A stretch of DNA of 64,000 nucleotides. Source: Brevundimonas sp. EYE_349. GTDB lineage: Bacteria > Pseudomonadota > Alphaproteobacteria > Caulobacterales > Caulobacteraceae. Every line of letters begins with the position of its first letter. Position 1 is the first letter of the stretch. A model generated the notes under the pieces. It was not told the origin of the DNA. It saw nothing but the letters and a program-made list of their open reading frames with translations, and ran no database searches. Shown in pieces: positions 1 through 8,803 of this stretch. The position numbers and the translations under genes were made by a program. The stretch is taken from NCBI RefSeq assembly GCF_023147505.1, contig NZ_JAHXPB010000003.1:62001-126000 (forward strand), in the 5' to 3' direction.

Positions 1-57
1 CCCGCCTCGTTCCGGCGCCACGGTCGCGCGCCAGTCCCCGGCCTGAAGGACGATCAC
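1..57 (-). CDS. Aldose 1-epimerase (galactose mutarotase), N-terminus only
   Basis: Only the first 19 codons are inside the window. They read from a GTG at 57 as M-I-V-L-Q-A-G-D-W-R-A-T-V-A-P-E-R-G-G, which resembles the first beta strands of aldose epimerases (a hydrophobic strand, AGD, then a VAPE-x-GG turn). The GTG overlaps the stop of the lactonase gene (GTGA, 54-57), so the two are probably translationally coupled. A mutarotase fits the context, because the neighbours are a sugar dehydrogenase, a lactonase and a sugar-acid dehydratase. The identification rests on 19 residues and on context, so it is only moderately sure. Confidence 0.55.
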   Translation of the reverse strand, partial: MIVLQAGDWRATVAPERGG

Positions 58-914
58 AGGCGTATCCGATGGAGCGCCAGGCCGGGCGTCTCGACCCGGA
101 CGTGATAAAGCCCGCCCAGGGTCGGTTGTTCGGCGCGCTTGTCCGCATTCCCCAGCCAGGCCGTGGTCATATAGAGGTCGCGCAGGTCAGGCCCGCCAAA
201 GGCCGCCTTGGTCACCGTCTGAACCGGCGCTTCGATCTTGGCCAGAGGCGCGCCGTCGGGCGCGAAACGCGCCACGCCCCAGCCGTTGAACAGGCCGACA
301 TGCAGCACCCCGTCGGCGTCCATGCTAGGTCCGTCGGCATAGCCGTCCTCGGTCATGGCGAAGACGCGGCGGTTAGACAGGGCGCCCGCCTCATGATCGA
401 ACGCCAAAATCGTCTTCTTCACCGTGTCGTGGTGATAGAGGGTTCGGGCGTCCGGGCTGAGGCAGGGGCCGTTGGTGACGCCATAGCCGTCGTCGTGGCG
501 CGTCAACTCGCCCCGGAACCAGCGATAGAGGGCCCCGCTCTCGACCTGTTCGCTGTCGTCCATCGAACCGAACCACAGCGAGCCGTCGGGCGCCACGAAG
601 CCGTCGTTCAGCCGGTTCTGCGGTCGGTCCTCTTCCACCGGCTGAAAGCGCGAGAAATCGCCTTCGTCGGGATGGAAGCGATACAGGCCGCCACGCACGC
701 CGCAGACCAGCGACCCGTCCTCGGCCGGCAGGGCGAATCCGGTCTGGTCAGGCGTGTCCCAGGACCGCTTTTCGCCCGTCGTCGGCGTATAGCGGTGCAG
801 CTTGCGGCCCTTGATATCGACGAACCACAACACCTGGCGCTCGACATCCCAGACCGGGCCTTCGCCCAGTTCCGCCTGGAGATCCCAGACAAGTTCGGGC
901 ATGCTGCTGCTCAT
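54..914 (-). CDS. SMP-30/gluconolactonase-family sugar lactonase
   Basis: A 286-residue protein with the SMP-30 six-bladed propeller signature: an N-terminal LGEGPVW motif with the metal-ligand Glu near residue 18, the NRLNDG stretch near residue 100, and a YHHDT motif near residue 160. Family members hydrolyse aldonolactones with a divalent metal. Placed between a mutarotase start and an IlvD/Edd dehydratase, its likely job is to open the galactonolactone made by the SDR dehydrogenase (arabino-, xylono- or fucono-lactone are alternatives). The ATG at 914 has a GGAG sequence 11 bases upstream. The gene is 55 bases downstream of the dehydratase on the same strand, so it probably belongs to the same operon. 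Confidence 0.88.
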   Translation of the reverse strand: MSSSMPELVWDLQAELGEGPVWDVERQVLWFVDIKGRKLHRYTPTTGEKRSWDTPDQTGFALPAEDGSLVCGVRGGLYRFHPDEGDFSRFQPVEEDRPQNRLNDGFVAPDGSLWFGSMDDSEQVESGALYRWFRGELTRHDDGYGVTNGPCLSPDARTLYHHDTVKKTILAFDHEAGALSNRRVFAMTEDGYADGPSMDADGVLHVGLFNGWGVARFAPDGAPLAKIEAPVQTVTKAAFGGPDLRDLYMTTAWLGNADKRAEQPTLGGLYHVRVETPGLALHRIRL

Positions 915-969
915 TGGCTTGGAAACTCCATCGTTCGCGCCGGTCGAAGCACGAGACGTCGACGTCGGT

Positions 970-2772
970 TTAGTGGTTGTCGCGCGGCAGGCCCAGGGTG
1001 TCGACGATGCGGTGGTATTTGACGGCGGGTTCCAGCACAGCGCCGGTCTCCAGTTGTCCGACCACGGCGCGCTGCATCTCCTGCCAGGGCGTCTGGGAGG
1101 CGGGATAGCTGTAGCCGCCCGCCGCCTCGAACGCCTGGCGACGTTCGGCCAGTTCCTGATCCGAGATCAGGATGTCGGCGCGACCCGTGTTCAGGTCGAT
1201 GCGCACCCGGTCGCCGGTCTTCAACAGGGCGATGTTGCCCCCAGCCGCTGCTTCGGGCGAGGCGTTCAGGATGGAAGGGGAGCCGGAGGTGCCCGACTGA
1301 CGCCCGTCGCCGATACAGGCCAGGGCGCTGACGCCCTTTTTGATCAGATAGGCCGGCGGCCGCATGTTCACGACCTCGGCCGCACCCGGATAGCCGATGG
1401 GACCAGCGCCGCGCATGAAGAGCAGGGTCTGCTCTGTGACGCCCAGGCTCTCGTCGTCGATGCGGTGGTGGTAATCCTCTGGCCCGTCGAACACCACGGC
1501 GGGGCCTTCGAAGGCGTTCGGGTCTTCGGGATTGGACAGATAGCGTTCGCGGAACTCGGGCGAGATCACGCTCAGCTTCATGATGGCCGAGTTGAACAGG
1601 TTTCCGCTGAAGACGACGAAGCCGGCGTCAGTCTTGATCGGGGCGTCGAAGGTCTTGATGACGTCGGGCAGGACGATCTCGGCGCCCTTGCAGTTTTCGC
1701 CCATGGTCTTGCCGGTGACGGTCAGGGCGTCTTCGCGGATCAGTCCCTGTTTCATCAGTTCCGACACCACCGCCGGCACGCCGCCGGCGTGGAAATAGTC
1801 CTCGCCCAGATATTCGCCGGCGGGCTGGAGGTTGACCAGCAGCGGCACGTGCAGCCCCTCGGTCTGCCAGTCCTGCAGCGGCACGTCGACGTGGGCGTGG
1901 CGGGCCAGGGCGGTGAGATGGATCGGGGCGTTGGTGGAGCCGCCGATGGCGGAGTTGACAACGATGGCGTTGTGGAAGGCGTCCTTCGTCAGGATGTCGG
2001 ACGGCTTCAGATCCTCGCGCACCATCTCCACGATGCGCAGGCCCGTTTCGTAGGCCGACTGGGCGCGCTCGCGATAGGGCGCCGGAATGGCGGCCGAACC
2101 GGGCAGCGACATGCCCAGGGCCTCGGCCAGCGAGTTCATCGTCGTCGCCGTACCCATGGTGTTGCAATAGCCGACCGACGGGGCGGACGAGGCCACCAGT
2201 TCGATGAAGCCGTCATAGTCGATCTCTCCGGCCGCCATCATCTGACGCGCCTTCCAGATGATGGTGCCGGACCCGGTGCGCTCGCCCTTGTGCCAACCGT
2301 TCAGCATGGGGCCGACCGACAGGGCGATGGCGGGAATGTCCACGGTGGCGGCGGCCATCAGGCAGGCGGGCGTGGTCTTGTCGCAGCCGATGGTCAGGAC
2401 GACGCCGTCCAGCGGATAGCCGTAGAGGCTCTCCACCAGCCCCAGATAGGCCAGGTTGCGGTCCAGGCCCGCCGTTGGCCGTTTGCCGGTTTCCTGGATG
2501 GGGTGAACCGGAAACTCCATGGCGATGCCGCCCGCCTCGCGGATGCCCTCGCGCACCCGCTCGGCCAGGACCAGGTGATGGCGGTTGCACGGCGACAGGT
2601 CCGAGCCGGTCTGGGCGATGCCGATGATCGGCTTGCCGGACTGCAGCTCCCTGCGCGTCAGGCCGTAGTTCAGATAGCGCTCCAAATACAGCGCCGTCAT
2701 GTCCGGGTTCTCGGGGTTGTCGAACCAGGCGCGGCTGCGGAGCGGCTTCTTGGGCTTTGAGGTGTCGGTCAT
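970..2772 (-). CDS. IlvD/Edd-family sugar-acid dehydratase (galactonate/xylonate/arabonate type)
   Basis: A 600-residue iron-sulfur dehydratase of the dihydroxy-acid/6-phosphogluconate dehydratase family. The three expected cluster cysteines are visible at about residues 62 (SPCNRHH), 130 ([10 protein letters not shown]) and 203 ([13 protein letters not shown]). The length and the [19 protein letters not shown] opening match the sugar-acid branch, which dehydrates aldonates to 2-keto-3-deoxy acids. With DgoK and DgoA nearby, galactonate is the favoured substrate, but the family is promiscuous and xylonate or arabonate cannot be excluded. The ATG at 2772 directly abuts the TGA of the upstream SDR gene, so the two are likely to be coupled. 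Confidence 0.9.
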   Translation of the reverse strand: MTDTSKPKKPLRSRAWFDNPENPDMTALYLERYLNYGLTRRELQSGKPIIGIAQTGSDLSPCNRHHLVLAERVREGIREAGGIAMEFPVHPIQETGKRPTAGLDRNLAYLGLVESLYGYPLDGVVLTIGCDKTTPACLMAAATVDIPAIALSVGPMLNGWHKGERTGSGTIIWKARQMMAAGEIDYDGFIELVASSAPSVGYCNTMGTATTMNSLAEALGMSLPGSAAIPAPYRERAQSAYETGLRIVEMVREDLKPSDILTKDAFHNAIVVNSAIGGSTNAPIHLTALARHAHVDVPLQDWQTEGLHVPLLVNLQPAGEYLGEDYFHAGGVPAVVSELMKQGLIREDALTVTGKTMGENCKGAEIVLPDVIKTFDAPIKTDAGFVVFSGNLFNSAIMKLSVISPEFRERYLSNPEDPNAFEGPAVVFDGPEDYHHRIDDESLGVTEQTLLFMRGAGPIGYPGAAEVVNMRPPAYLIKKGVSALACIGDGRQSGTSGSPSILNASPEAAAGGNIALLKTGDRVRIDLNTGRADILISDQELAERRQAFEAAGGYSYPASQTPWQEMQRAVVGQLETGAVLEPAVKYHRIVDTLGLPRDNH

Positions 2773-3522
2773 TCAGGTCCAGCCGCCGTCGACGACATAG
2801 TGTTGATTGGTGATCGCCCCCGCCTCGTCAGAGCTCATGAAGACGACGACGCGGGCGATGTCGTCGGGCACGAGCCGGCGCTTCAGGCACTGGTTGGCGT
2901 AGATGTCTTTCTCGGTCTCCGGCGTGACCCACAGCTCCAGCTGGCGCTCGGTCATGATCCAGCCGGGTGCGACGGCGTTCACCCGCACGCCGAAACCGCC
3001 GAAGTCGCGCGCCAGCGAGCGGGTCAGCCCGATCACCGCGGACTTGCACGCCGTATAGGCCGCCATGCCGCCCTGGCCGATGACCCAGGAGGTCGAGCCC
3101 AGATTGACGATGGCGCCCTTCCCCGTCGCCTTCATGTCCGGCAGCACGGCCTGGGCGGCGAAGAACTGGTGCTTCAGGTTCACGGCCATGCGGCCGTCCC
3201 AATAGTCCTCGGTGACGTCCAGCGTCTCGTGACGCTCGTCGTGGGCGGCGTTGTTGATCAGGATGTCGATGGGGCCGAAGGCGTCGCGGACCGTCTGGAT
3301 GGCCGCCTTCAGCGCGGAAATGTCGGTCAGGTCACAGGCTGCGAACCGGGCGCCGGCGCCGAGCTCGGCCGCCATGGCCTCGCCGCGCGCCGTGTCGATG
3401 TCGAGAAAGCCGACCCTCGCCCCCTGGGCGTGAAACGCGCGAACGATCGCCGCGCCGATGCCGCCGGCGCCGCCCGTGACGATGACCACCTTGTCTTTCA
3501 GGTCCGAATAGATGGCGGCCAT
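2773..3522 (-). CDS. SDR-family sugar dehydrogenase (probable D-galactose/D-xylose 1-dehydrogenase)
   Basis: A 249-residue classical short-chain dehydrogenase. It has the TGGAGGIG nucleotide-binding loop at residues 16-23, an NNAA motif, and a YTACK catalytic pair near residue 155. The C-terminus closes with the usual NQHYVVDGG strand. Homologous SDRs in Caulobacter-type sugar clusters oxidise an aldose at C1 to the lactone, and the lactonase and dehydratase that follow on the same strand support this. The ATG at 3522 was chosen; an in-frame TTG at 3543 would add seven residues, but a GGGAGG sequence lies between the two. The substrate is inferred from context, not from sequence. Confidence 0.82.
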   Translation of the reverse strand: MAAIYSDLKDKVVIVTGGAGGIGAAIVRAFHAQGARVGFLDIDTARGEAMAAELGAGARFAACDLTDISALKAAIQTVRDAFGPIDILINNAAHDERHETLDVTEDYWDGRMAVNLKHQFFAAQAVLPDMKATGKGAIVNLGSTSWVIGQGGMAAYTACKSAVIGLTRSLARDFGGFGVRVNAVAPGWIMTERQLELWVTPETEKDIYANQCLKRRLVPDDIARVVVFMSSDEAGAITNQHYVVDGGWT

Positions 3523-3640
3523 CAGCGTTCTCGCGCCTCCCAACGCCCGCCAACAAGGCCGACGCGCGACATTTCACAAATGAAAGTCGTTACTGTCAGC
3601 GAAAATGACGGGCGTCGACGATGGTGTCAACGGCGTTTGA

Positions 3641-4414
3641 TCACGCCTGCGAAACCGCGCTCATCTGAGAAGAAATCGCCGAGGCGGCGCCCACCAACCG
3701 GGAGGCCGCTTCATCCTTGGTGCAAAGCATCGGCGCCTGCTCGATGAAGGGAGTGATCAGGGTGGCGATCACGCCGTCCGCCCCCATGATCGGCGCCACC
3801 AGATCGGTCACGCCCTTCACGAAGTCGCTGGCGCGCTCGACATGATCGCCCTGAGTCATGGCCATCGCGCGTTCGATGAAGGCTTCGACAGCCTCTGGCC
3901 CGTGTTGGGCGACAAGGCGGGCCTTCAGATGCGCGCGCGCCTGATCGTTGGCGCGCGAATAGAACATCAGGCCGGAGGTGGCGTGCAGGATGCTGCGGCG
4001 ATAACCGATCCGCACCGAATACCCCAGGTCGCCAGGGCTCTCGATGCGGGCGATCACCACGATCTGGTCGCCCGAAGGCACCACCAGATGGCAGGACTGC
4101 AGGGTTTCAGCGGCCAGGTCCCGCATCGCCGGCAGGGCGACATCGGCCAACGACTTAATCGGCGCCTGAGTCATGCCCAGCGTGAACAAGCGGTTGGTCA
4201 GGCTGTAACCGTCCGAGGACTGTTCGATATAGCCGCGAAACTCCAGCACCTGGATCATGCGGAACAGTTCGCTGACCGACCGGCCCAGCGTGACCGACAT
4301 CTGCGACGGGGTCATAGCCTGCCCCTGAGCCGACAACAGTTCCAGCACGTCCAGCCCCTTTTCCAGCGCAGGGGCCCGGTATTTTCTCTCGTCGTCGGGA
4401 GGCAGATCCGTCAT
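3641..4414 (-). CDS. IclR-family transcriptional regulator
   Basis: A 257-residue protein with an N-terminal winged helix (about residues 14-75, beginning APALEKGLDVLELL) and a C-terminal IclR effector-binding domain (about 85-250). It is divergent from the sodium/sugar symporter and lies just upstream, on the same strand, of the oxidation genes. It is therefore the obvious candidate to control both sides of the cluster. IclR proteins typically bind palindromes, and three inverted repeats occur in the 186-base divergent gap. Whether it represses or activates, and which sugar or sugar acid it senses, cannot be read from the sequence. Confidence 0.9.
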   Translation of the reverse strand: MTDLPPDDERKYRAPALEKGLDVLELLSAQGQAMTPSQMSVTLGRSVSELFRMIQVLEFRGYIEQSSDGYSLTNRLFTLGMTQAPIKSLADVALPAMRDLAAETLQSCHLVVPSGDQIVVIARIESPGDLGYSVRIGYRRSILHATSGLMFYSRANDQARAHLKARLVAQHGPEAVEAFIERAMAMTQGDHVERASDFVKGVTDLVAPIMGADGVIATLITPFIEQAPMLCTKDEAASRLVGAASAISSQMSAVSQA

Positions 4415-4492
4415 GGTGATCCTGTCGCAAACGGTTGCGGCGCACGCTCGCCCATGTCGAGCCTGAAATCCAGCGCCAAGCCCGCTAGATTA

Positions 4493-4552
4493 CCGCAGAT
4501 GAAACTGCGGCGCATATATAAAATCCCGTTGCGGGAATGTCAGGCCTGACAT
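4493..4552. promoter_or_regulatory. Candidate IclR operator region with three inverted repeats
   Basis: The gap between the divergent IclR and symporter genes contains CCGCAG-N6-CTGCGG (4493-4510), TCCCG-N3-CGGGA (4524-4536), and a perfect 16-base palindrome ATGTCAGGCCTGACAT (4537-4552). The last lies about 50 bases before the symporter start and is the best operator candidate. An AT-rich stretch (ATATATAAAAT, 4514-4524) is a plausible -10 region. The sites are seen directly; the regulator assignment is inference. Confidence 0.5.
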
Positions 4553-4600
4553 AGGCTGCGTTCGAACGCTCGATTTCAGGGCGCAGGGGGAATACGCACC

Positions 4601-6175
4601 ATGTCGCTCGCGGGCATCGATCTGGCGATCCTGGCCATCTACGCCGTCTTCATCTTCGGCCTGGCCCAGTGGGTGTCGCGAAGCAAGAGCGGCGAGCAGA
4701 AGACATCAACCGACTATTTCATGGCGTCCAAGAGCCTGCCGTGGTGGGCCATCGGCGCGTCCCTGATCGCCGCCAACATATCGGCCGAACAGATCATCGG
4801 CATGAGCGGATCGGGCTATGTGATCGGCCTGGGCATCGCGTCATATGAATGGATGGCGGCGCTGACCCTGCTGATCGTGGGCAAGTTCTTCCTGCCGATC
4901 TTCCTGCGCAACGAGATCGTCACCATGCCGCAGTTCCTGCAGCAGCGGTACGGACCGACGATCCGCAACGTGATGGCGGTGTTCTGGCTGCTGCTCTACG
5001 TTTTCGTCAACGTGACCTCGATCCTGTGGCTGGGCGCCATCGCGGTGCACACCGTCACGGGCTTCAACCAGGACTACGCCATCATCGCCATCGGCGTCTT
5101 CGCCCTGGCCTATCAACTGTGGGGCGGGCTGAAGGCCGTGGCCCTGACCGACATCGTGCAGGTGGCTCTGCTGGTCTGCGGCGGTCTGATCATCGGCTTC
5201 ATCGCCCTGTCGACCATCGGCGGCGCGGGCGGCGCCGTGGCGGGCTTCCACACCCTGCTGACCGAGTTCCCTGACAAGTTCGACATGATCCTGTCCAAGG
5301 ACAATCCGCACTATCAGGAACTGCCGGGCATCGCCGTTCTGCTGGGCGGCCTGTGGGTCATGAACATCAGCTACTGGGGCTTCAACCAGTACATCATCCA
5401 GCGCGCCCTGGCCGCCAAGTCGCTGCCGGAAGCGCAGAAAGGCATCGCCTTCGCCGCCTATCTGAAGCTGCTGATGCCGGTGATCGTGGTGCTGCCGGGC
5501 ATGGCCGCCCTGATCCTGGCCCCCAATCTGGCCGCGCCGGACCAGGCCTATCCGACCATGATGAACCTTCTGCCGGTGGGTCTGAAGGGTCTGGTCTTCG
5601 CGGCCCTGATCGCCGCCATCATCGCCTCGCTGGCGTCCAAGGTGAACTCGATCTCCACCATCTTCACCCTGGATCTCTACGCCAAGATTCGGAAGGACAC
5701 GCCCGAGCATCAGTTGGTCACGGTCGGTCGCATCGCCGCCGTCGCCGCCGTCATCATCGGCATCCTGACCGCCCGTCCGCTGCTGGGCGGTTTCGATCAG
5801 GCGTTCCAGTTCATCCAGGAGTTCACCGGCTTCTTCACCCCCGGCATCGTGGTCATCTTCATGCTGGGCCTGTTCTGGAAGCGGGCGTCCGAAGCCGGCG
5901 CCCTGACCGCCGCCGTCGGCTCGGTCGCGTTGTCGGCCATCTTCTGGTGGCTGCAGGAGACGGGGCAGTTCATCTTCCCCTTCATGAACCGGGTCGGCGT
6001 TGTCTTCGTCGTCTCCCTGATCGCGGCGGTCGTCGTGTCCCTGCTGGTCCCGGCCAAGCCCGACGCGATGAAGATCAAGCTGGACCAGATCAGCTATCGC
6101 ACCTCGCTGGGCTTCAACCTGGCGGCCGTGGGCGTCGTGGCCTTCCTGATCGTCGTCTACACGATCTGGTGGTGA
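4601..6175 (+). CDS. Sodium/sugar symporter, SGLT-like (SSS family)
   Basis: A 524-residue polytopic membrane protein with about 14 hydrophobic segments. It has the hallmarks of the vSGLT branch of the sodium:solute symporter family: a DYFMASKSLPWW motif near residue 40, then a GASLIAANISAEQIIGMSG motif, and an ALVNSIST-like KVNSISTIF segment in the second half that corresponds to the sodium site. The galactose transporter vSGLT is the best-known relative, which suits a galactose cluster. It is the first gene of a rightward operon: the dgoK start follows its stop by one base. It probably brings the sugar across the inner membrane. Confidence 0.9.
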   Translation: MSLAGIDLAILAIYAVFIFGLAQWVSRSKSGEQKTSTDYFMASKSLPWWAIGASLIAANISAEQIIGMSGSGYVIGLGIASYEWMAALTLLIVGKFFLPIFLRNEIVTMPQFLQQRYGPTIRNVMAVFWLLLYVFVNVTSILWLGAIAVHTVTGFNQDYAIIAIGVFALAYQLWGGLKAVALTDIVQVALLVCGGLIIGFIALSTIGGAGGAVAGFHTLLTEFPDKFDMILSKDNPHYQELPGIAVLLGGLWVMNISYWGFNQYIIQRALAAKSLPEAQKGIAFAAYLKLLMPVIVVLPGMAALILAPNLAAPDQAYPTMMNLLPVGLKGLVFAALIAAIIASLASKVNSISTIFTLDLYAKIRKDTPEHQLVTVGRIAAVAAVIIGILTARPLLGGFDQAFQFIQEFTGFFTPGIVVIFMLGLFWKRASEAGALTAAVGSVALSAIFWWLQETGQFIFPFMNRVGVVFVVSLIAAVVVSLLVPAKPDAMKIKLDQISYRTSLGFNLAAVGVVAFLIVVYTIWW

Positions 6176-6176
6176 G

Positions 6177-7064
6177 GTGAGCGGGCCGCGCCTGATCGGC
6201 GTCGATTGGGGCACCAGCAATCTGCGCGTCATGCGGATCGCCGAAGGCGGCGCAGTGCTGGACAGCCGATCCGATCCGCGCGGCGCCGGCGGCCTGAGCC
6301 GCGATCAGTTCCGCCCGGTGCTGGAAGAGGTCGCCGGCGACTGGCTGAGCAACGGCCTGCCGGTGATTGTCGGCGGCATGGCGGGCGCCCGGGGCAGGTG
6401 GCGCGAGATGGCCTATGCGCCCTGCCCCGCCGGTATCCAGGAACTGGCGCGTGCGGTGGAGCGGCCCGACGACGCCGCCTTCGTCGCCCTGATCCCCGGC
6501 GTCGCCGCCTATCGCGACGGGCGGCTGCACGATGTGATGCGGGGCGAGGAGACGCAGGTCATGGGCCTGGACGCACCCTCAGACGCGGTGGTCGTCGCGC
6601 CGGGCACGCACAGCAAATGGATTGAGACCCAGGCCGGCCGCATCGTCGGTTTCCGAACCTTCATGACGGGCGAACTGTTCGGGGCGATCCGCAAGGGCAC
6701 GATCCTGGGCGCCGACATGGGCGAGCCGGGCGTAGACGACGACGCCTTCGCCGCCGGGGTCGGGCGCGCCTTCGCCGATCCGGCGATCACCGCCGTCCTG
6801 TTCTCGGTCCGGATCGACGGCCTGGCTGGGCGGCTGACGGCCGGGGCGGCGGCGGACTATCTTTCCGGCCTGCTGATCGGGGCCGAGGTCGCCGCTCAAT
6901 CCGCCATGAACGACCGCCCGGTCGTCCTGATCGGGGCCGAGGCCCTGTGTCATCGCTACGCCGCCGCCCTCGCCATGGGCGGTTTTCAAGATGTCCGCAC
7001 GGCGGACGGAGCCGCCGCCACGGCCCGAGGTCTGTGGCGCATTCACGAGGCCGCATCCCGATGA
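6177..7064 (+). CDS. dgoK: 2-dehydro-3-deoxygalactonokinase
   Basis: A 295-residue kinase starting at GTG 6177, one base after the symporter stop. The N-terminus shows the phosphate-1 loop GVDWGTSNLR, and the protein contains GGMAGARGRW, RGEETQVMG and a PGTHSKW motif, all characteristic of the DgoK family. It phosphorylates 2-keto-3-deoxygalactonate at C6, the fourth step of the DeLey-Doudoroff pathway. Its stop overlaps the dgoA start (ATGA, 7061-7064), which indicates translational coupling. The pairing with dgoA makes the assignment firm and is the main reason to read the whole cluster as a galactose pathway. Confidence 0.92.
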   Translation: MSGPRLIGVDWGTSNLRVMRIAEGGAVLDSRSDPRGAGGLSRDQFRPVLEEVAGDWLSNGLPVIVGGMAGARGRWREMAYAPCPAGIQELARAVERPDDAAFVALIPGVAAYRDGRLHDVMRGEETQVMGLDAPSDAVVVAPGTHSKWIETQAGRIVGFRTFMTGELFGAIRKGTILGADMGEPGVDDDAFAAGVGRAFADPAITAVLFSVRIDGLAGRLTAGAAADYLSGLLIGAEVAAQSAMNDRPVVLIGAEALCHRYAAALAMGGFQDVRTADGAAATARGLWRIHEAASR

Positions 7065-7690
7065 TCCCTGTCGCCATCGAAAGCCTGGACGCCCTGCCGC
7101 TGATCGCCATTCTGCGCGGGCTGACGCCGGACGAGGCGGTGGAGGTGGGCCAAGCCATCGTCGCCGCAGGCTTCACCTGTCTGGAAGTGCCGCTGAACTC
7201 GCCCGAACCCCTGGAGAGCATTCGCCGTCTGCGCGCCGCCTTGGACGGCCGCGCCCTGGTCGGCGCCGGCACGGTGCTGAGCGTCGAGGCCGCGCGACAG
7301 GTGGCGGAGGCGGGCGGCCAGCTGATCATTTCGCCCAACACCAACGCCGAGGTGATCCGCCAGACCAAGGCGCTGGGCCTTTTGTCCCTGCCCGGCTTCT
7401 TCACCCCGTCCGAAGCCTTCGTGGCGCTGGACGCCGGAGCCGATGCGCTGAAGCTGTTCCCCGCCGAAATCGCGGGCCCCAAGGGGCTGAAAGCCGTCCG
7501 CGCCATCCTGCCGGCCGATACGCGCGTCTATGCGGTCGGCGGGGTCGATCCCGACAGCATGGACAGCTGGCGCGCCGCCGGCGCCTCGGGCTTCGGCATC
7601 GGCTCGGCCGTGTTCAAGCCGGGCCAGGACGCCGAGCACGTCAACCGCAACGCCCGGTGCTTCGTCACAGCCTGGCGTCGCGAAGCCTGA
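7061..7690 (+). CDS. dgoA: 2-dehydro-3-deoxy-6-phosphogalactonate aldolase
   Basis: A 209-residue class I aldolase of the KDPG/KDPGal family. Expected residues are seen: the catalytic Glu in CLEVPLN (about residue 42), GAGTVLS, SPNTN, and the Schiff-base Lys in ADALKLFPAE (residue 131). It splits 2-keto-3-deoxy-6-phosphogalactonate into pyruvate and glyceraldehyde 3-phosphate. The ATG at 7061 overlaps the dgoK stop; longer in-frame starts inside dgoK were rejected because homology begins at this Met. It is the last gene of the rightward sugar operon. Confidence 0.92.
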   Translation: MIPVAIESLDALPLIAILRGLTPDEAVEVGQAIVAAGFTCLEVPLNSPEPLESIRRLRAALDGRALVGAGTVLSVEAARQVAEAGGQLIISPNTNAEVIRQTKALGLLSLPGFFTPSEAFVALDAGADALKLFPAEIAGPKGLKAVRAILPADTRVYAVGGVDPDSMDSWRAAGASGFGIGSAVFKPGQDAEHVNRNARCFVTAWRREA

Positions 7691-7696
7691 CGCCCC

Positions 7697-7993
7697 TTAC
7701 GCCGGCGCGCCGCTGGCGTGACGCAGGATGTCAGGGATCAGGGCGAACGGCGCCGAACCGTGGTCGGCGTTCGGAGCCTGTTTGAAGACCGCGCCATCGG
7801 GTTTCGCGGCCACCCAGCCGGCGATGCGGTCGCGCATGTCGCGCCCCGTCTCGGCCTCGCCGCAGCCGATCAGCAGGTCGGGCGTGGCGATCATTGGCGA
7901 GGGCGTCGACCACCACAGGGACGGGCTGACGGCGATCCAGCGGGCGAACAGGGCGGGGTCGGCTCGAAGCGTCTCCAGCACGAACAGACCGCC
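7697..7993 (-). pseudogene. Truncated siderophore-type esterase (C-terminal half)
   Basis: The minus strand encodes about 99 residues from GGLFVLETLRAD to a stop at 7697. They align with the C-terminal half of the intact esterase at 11944-12873: GGL-x-VL, then a shared SPSLWW block. Homology begins immediately after the point where the nucleophile elbow (GHSxGG) should be, so the Ser and the whole N-terminal half are missing. Upstream of the break the frame runs into the ABC ATPase promoter and gene. This is a gene remnant and cannot be a working esterase. Its break coincides with a remnant of a permease gene on the other strand. Confidence 0.75.
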
Positions 7994-8036
7994 CGCCTTC
8001 CTTATCCTGATTTTCCGCAGCGGGGCGCGGGGATGA
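7992..8036 (+). pseudogene. Probable 3' end of a FecCD-type ABC permease
   Basis: The frame ending at TGA 8034-8036 reads PAFLILIFRSGARG before the stop, and the stop overlaps the ATPase start as ATGA. FecCD/BtuC-type permeases commonly end in a GAPxFL-hydrophobic stretch-basic tail and overlap the ATPase gene in this way. No transmembrane-rich frame lies further upstream; instead the sequence becomes the truncated esterase on the opposite strand. I read it as the last dozen or so codons of a deleted permease gene. The call rests on a short match plus the gene order, so it is tentative. Confidence 0.5.
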
Positions 8037-8803
8037 GCCTTATCGTCGAGCATCTGACCGCCCGCTATGGCGAGAGGACAATCCTGTCGGACGTGGCGCT
8101 GCAGCCGCTGGCGGCGGGTCAGGTCGTGTCGCTGATCGGTCCGAACGGGGCGGGCAAGACCACCCTGATGCGCGCCGTCGCGGGCCTGACGCCGGCGGCG
8201 GGACGGGTCATGCTGGACGGGCTGGACCTGAATCGGATGTCCATCGCCGAGCGGGCGCGCCATGTCGCCTATATGCCCCAGACCCTGCCGCAGGACGTGG
8301 CCCTGACGGTGCTGGAGACCGTGATCGCGGCGCTGGAAGCGTCGCCCTCCGCCTCCGGTTCGGCCCAGGCCGAGGTCCGCGCCCTGGCGGCGCTGGAGCG
8401 GGTCGGGGCGGTCGATCTGGCGCTAAAGCGTCTGGACCGGCTGTCGGGCGGCCAGCGCCAGATCGCGGGCCTGGCCCAGGCCATGGTCCGCCAGCCGCGC
8501 GTCCTGCTGCTGGACGAACCGACCAGCGCCCTGGACCTGCGGCATCAGTTGGAGGTGTTTCGCCTGGCCCGCGACTATGCGCGCGAGAACGGGGCGGTGG
8601 TGGTGATTGTGCTGCATGACCTGCAGGCCGCCGCGCGCGTTTCCGATCGGATCGTGGTGCTGGCGAACGGCCGGGTGCAGATAGAGGGCGCGCCGGCCGA
8701 GGCCGTGACTCCCGCCGTCCTGGCCGATGTCTGGCAGGTGCGCGCCCGGGTGGAACCCTGCGCGCGGGGTCAGATCCAAGTGATGGTGGACGAGGTGCTT
8801 TAA
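8033..8803 (+). CDS. ABC transporter ATP-binding protein, FecE/BtuD type (iron-siderophore or cobalamin)
   Basis: A 256-residue ATPase with Walker A GPNGAGKT (36-43), signature LSGGQRQ, Walker B VLLLDEPTSALD and an H-loop histidine in VIVLHDL. The sequence around the Q-loop (AYMPQ) and the overall length fit the ferric-siderophore/cobalamin/heme family. It starts at ATG 8033, overlapping the presumed permease stop. It faces the methyltransferase gene and overlaps its 3' end by four bases. The binding-protein gene is 2 kb away, but no permease is present in the window, so the ATPase may be an orphan or may serve a permease encoded elsewhere. Confidence 0.88.
   Translation: MSLIVEHLTARYGERTILSDVALQPLAAGQVVSLIGPNGAGKTTLMRAVAGLTPAAGRVMLDGLDLNRMSIAERARHVAYMPQTLPQDVALTVLETVIAALEASPSASGSAQAEVRALAALERVGAVDLALKRLDRLSGGQRQIAGLAQAMVRQPRVLLLDEPTSALDLRHQLEVFRLARDYARENGAVVVIVLHDLQAAARVSDRIVVLANGRVQIEGAPAEAVTPAVLADVWQVRARVEPCARGQIQVMVDEVL

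Noticed and set aside
7718..8803. A longer start for the ABC ATPase (361 residues)
   Set aside because: The extra N-terminal part is read antisense through the esterase remnant. Homology and the ATGA overlap place the start at 8033.
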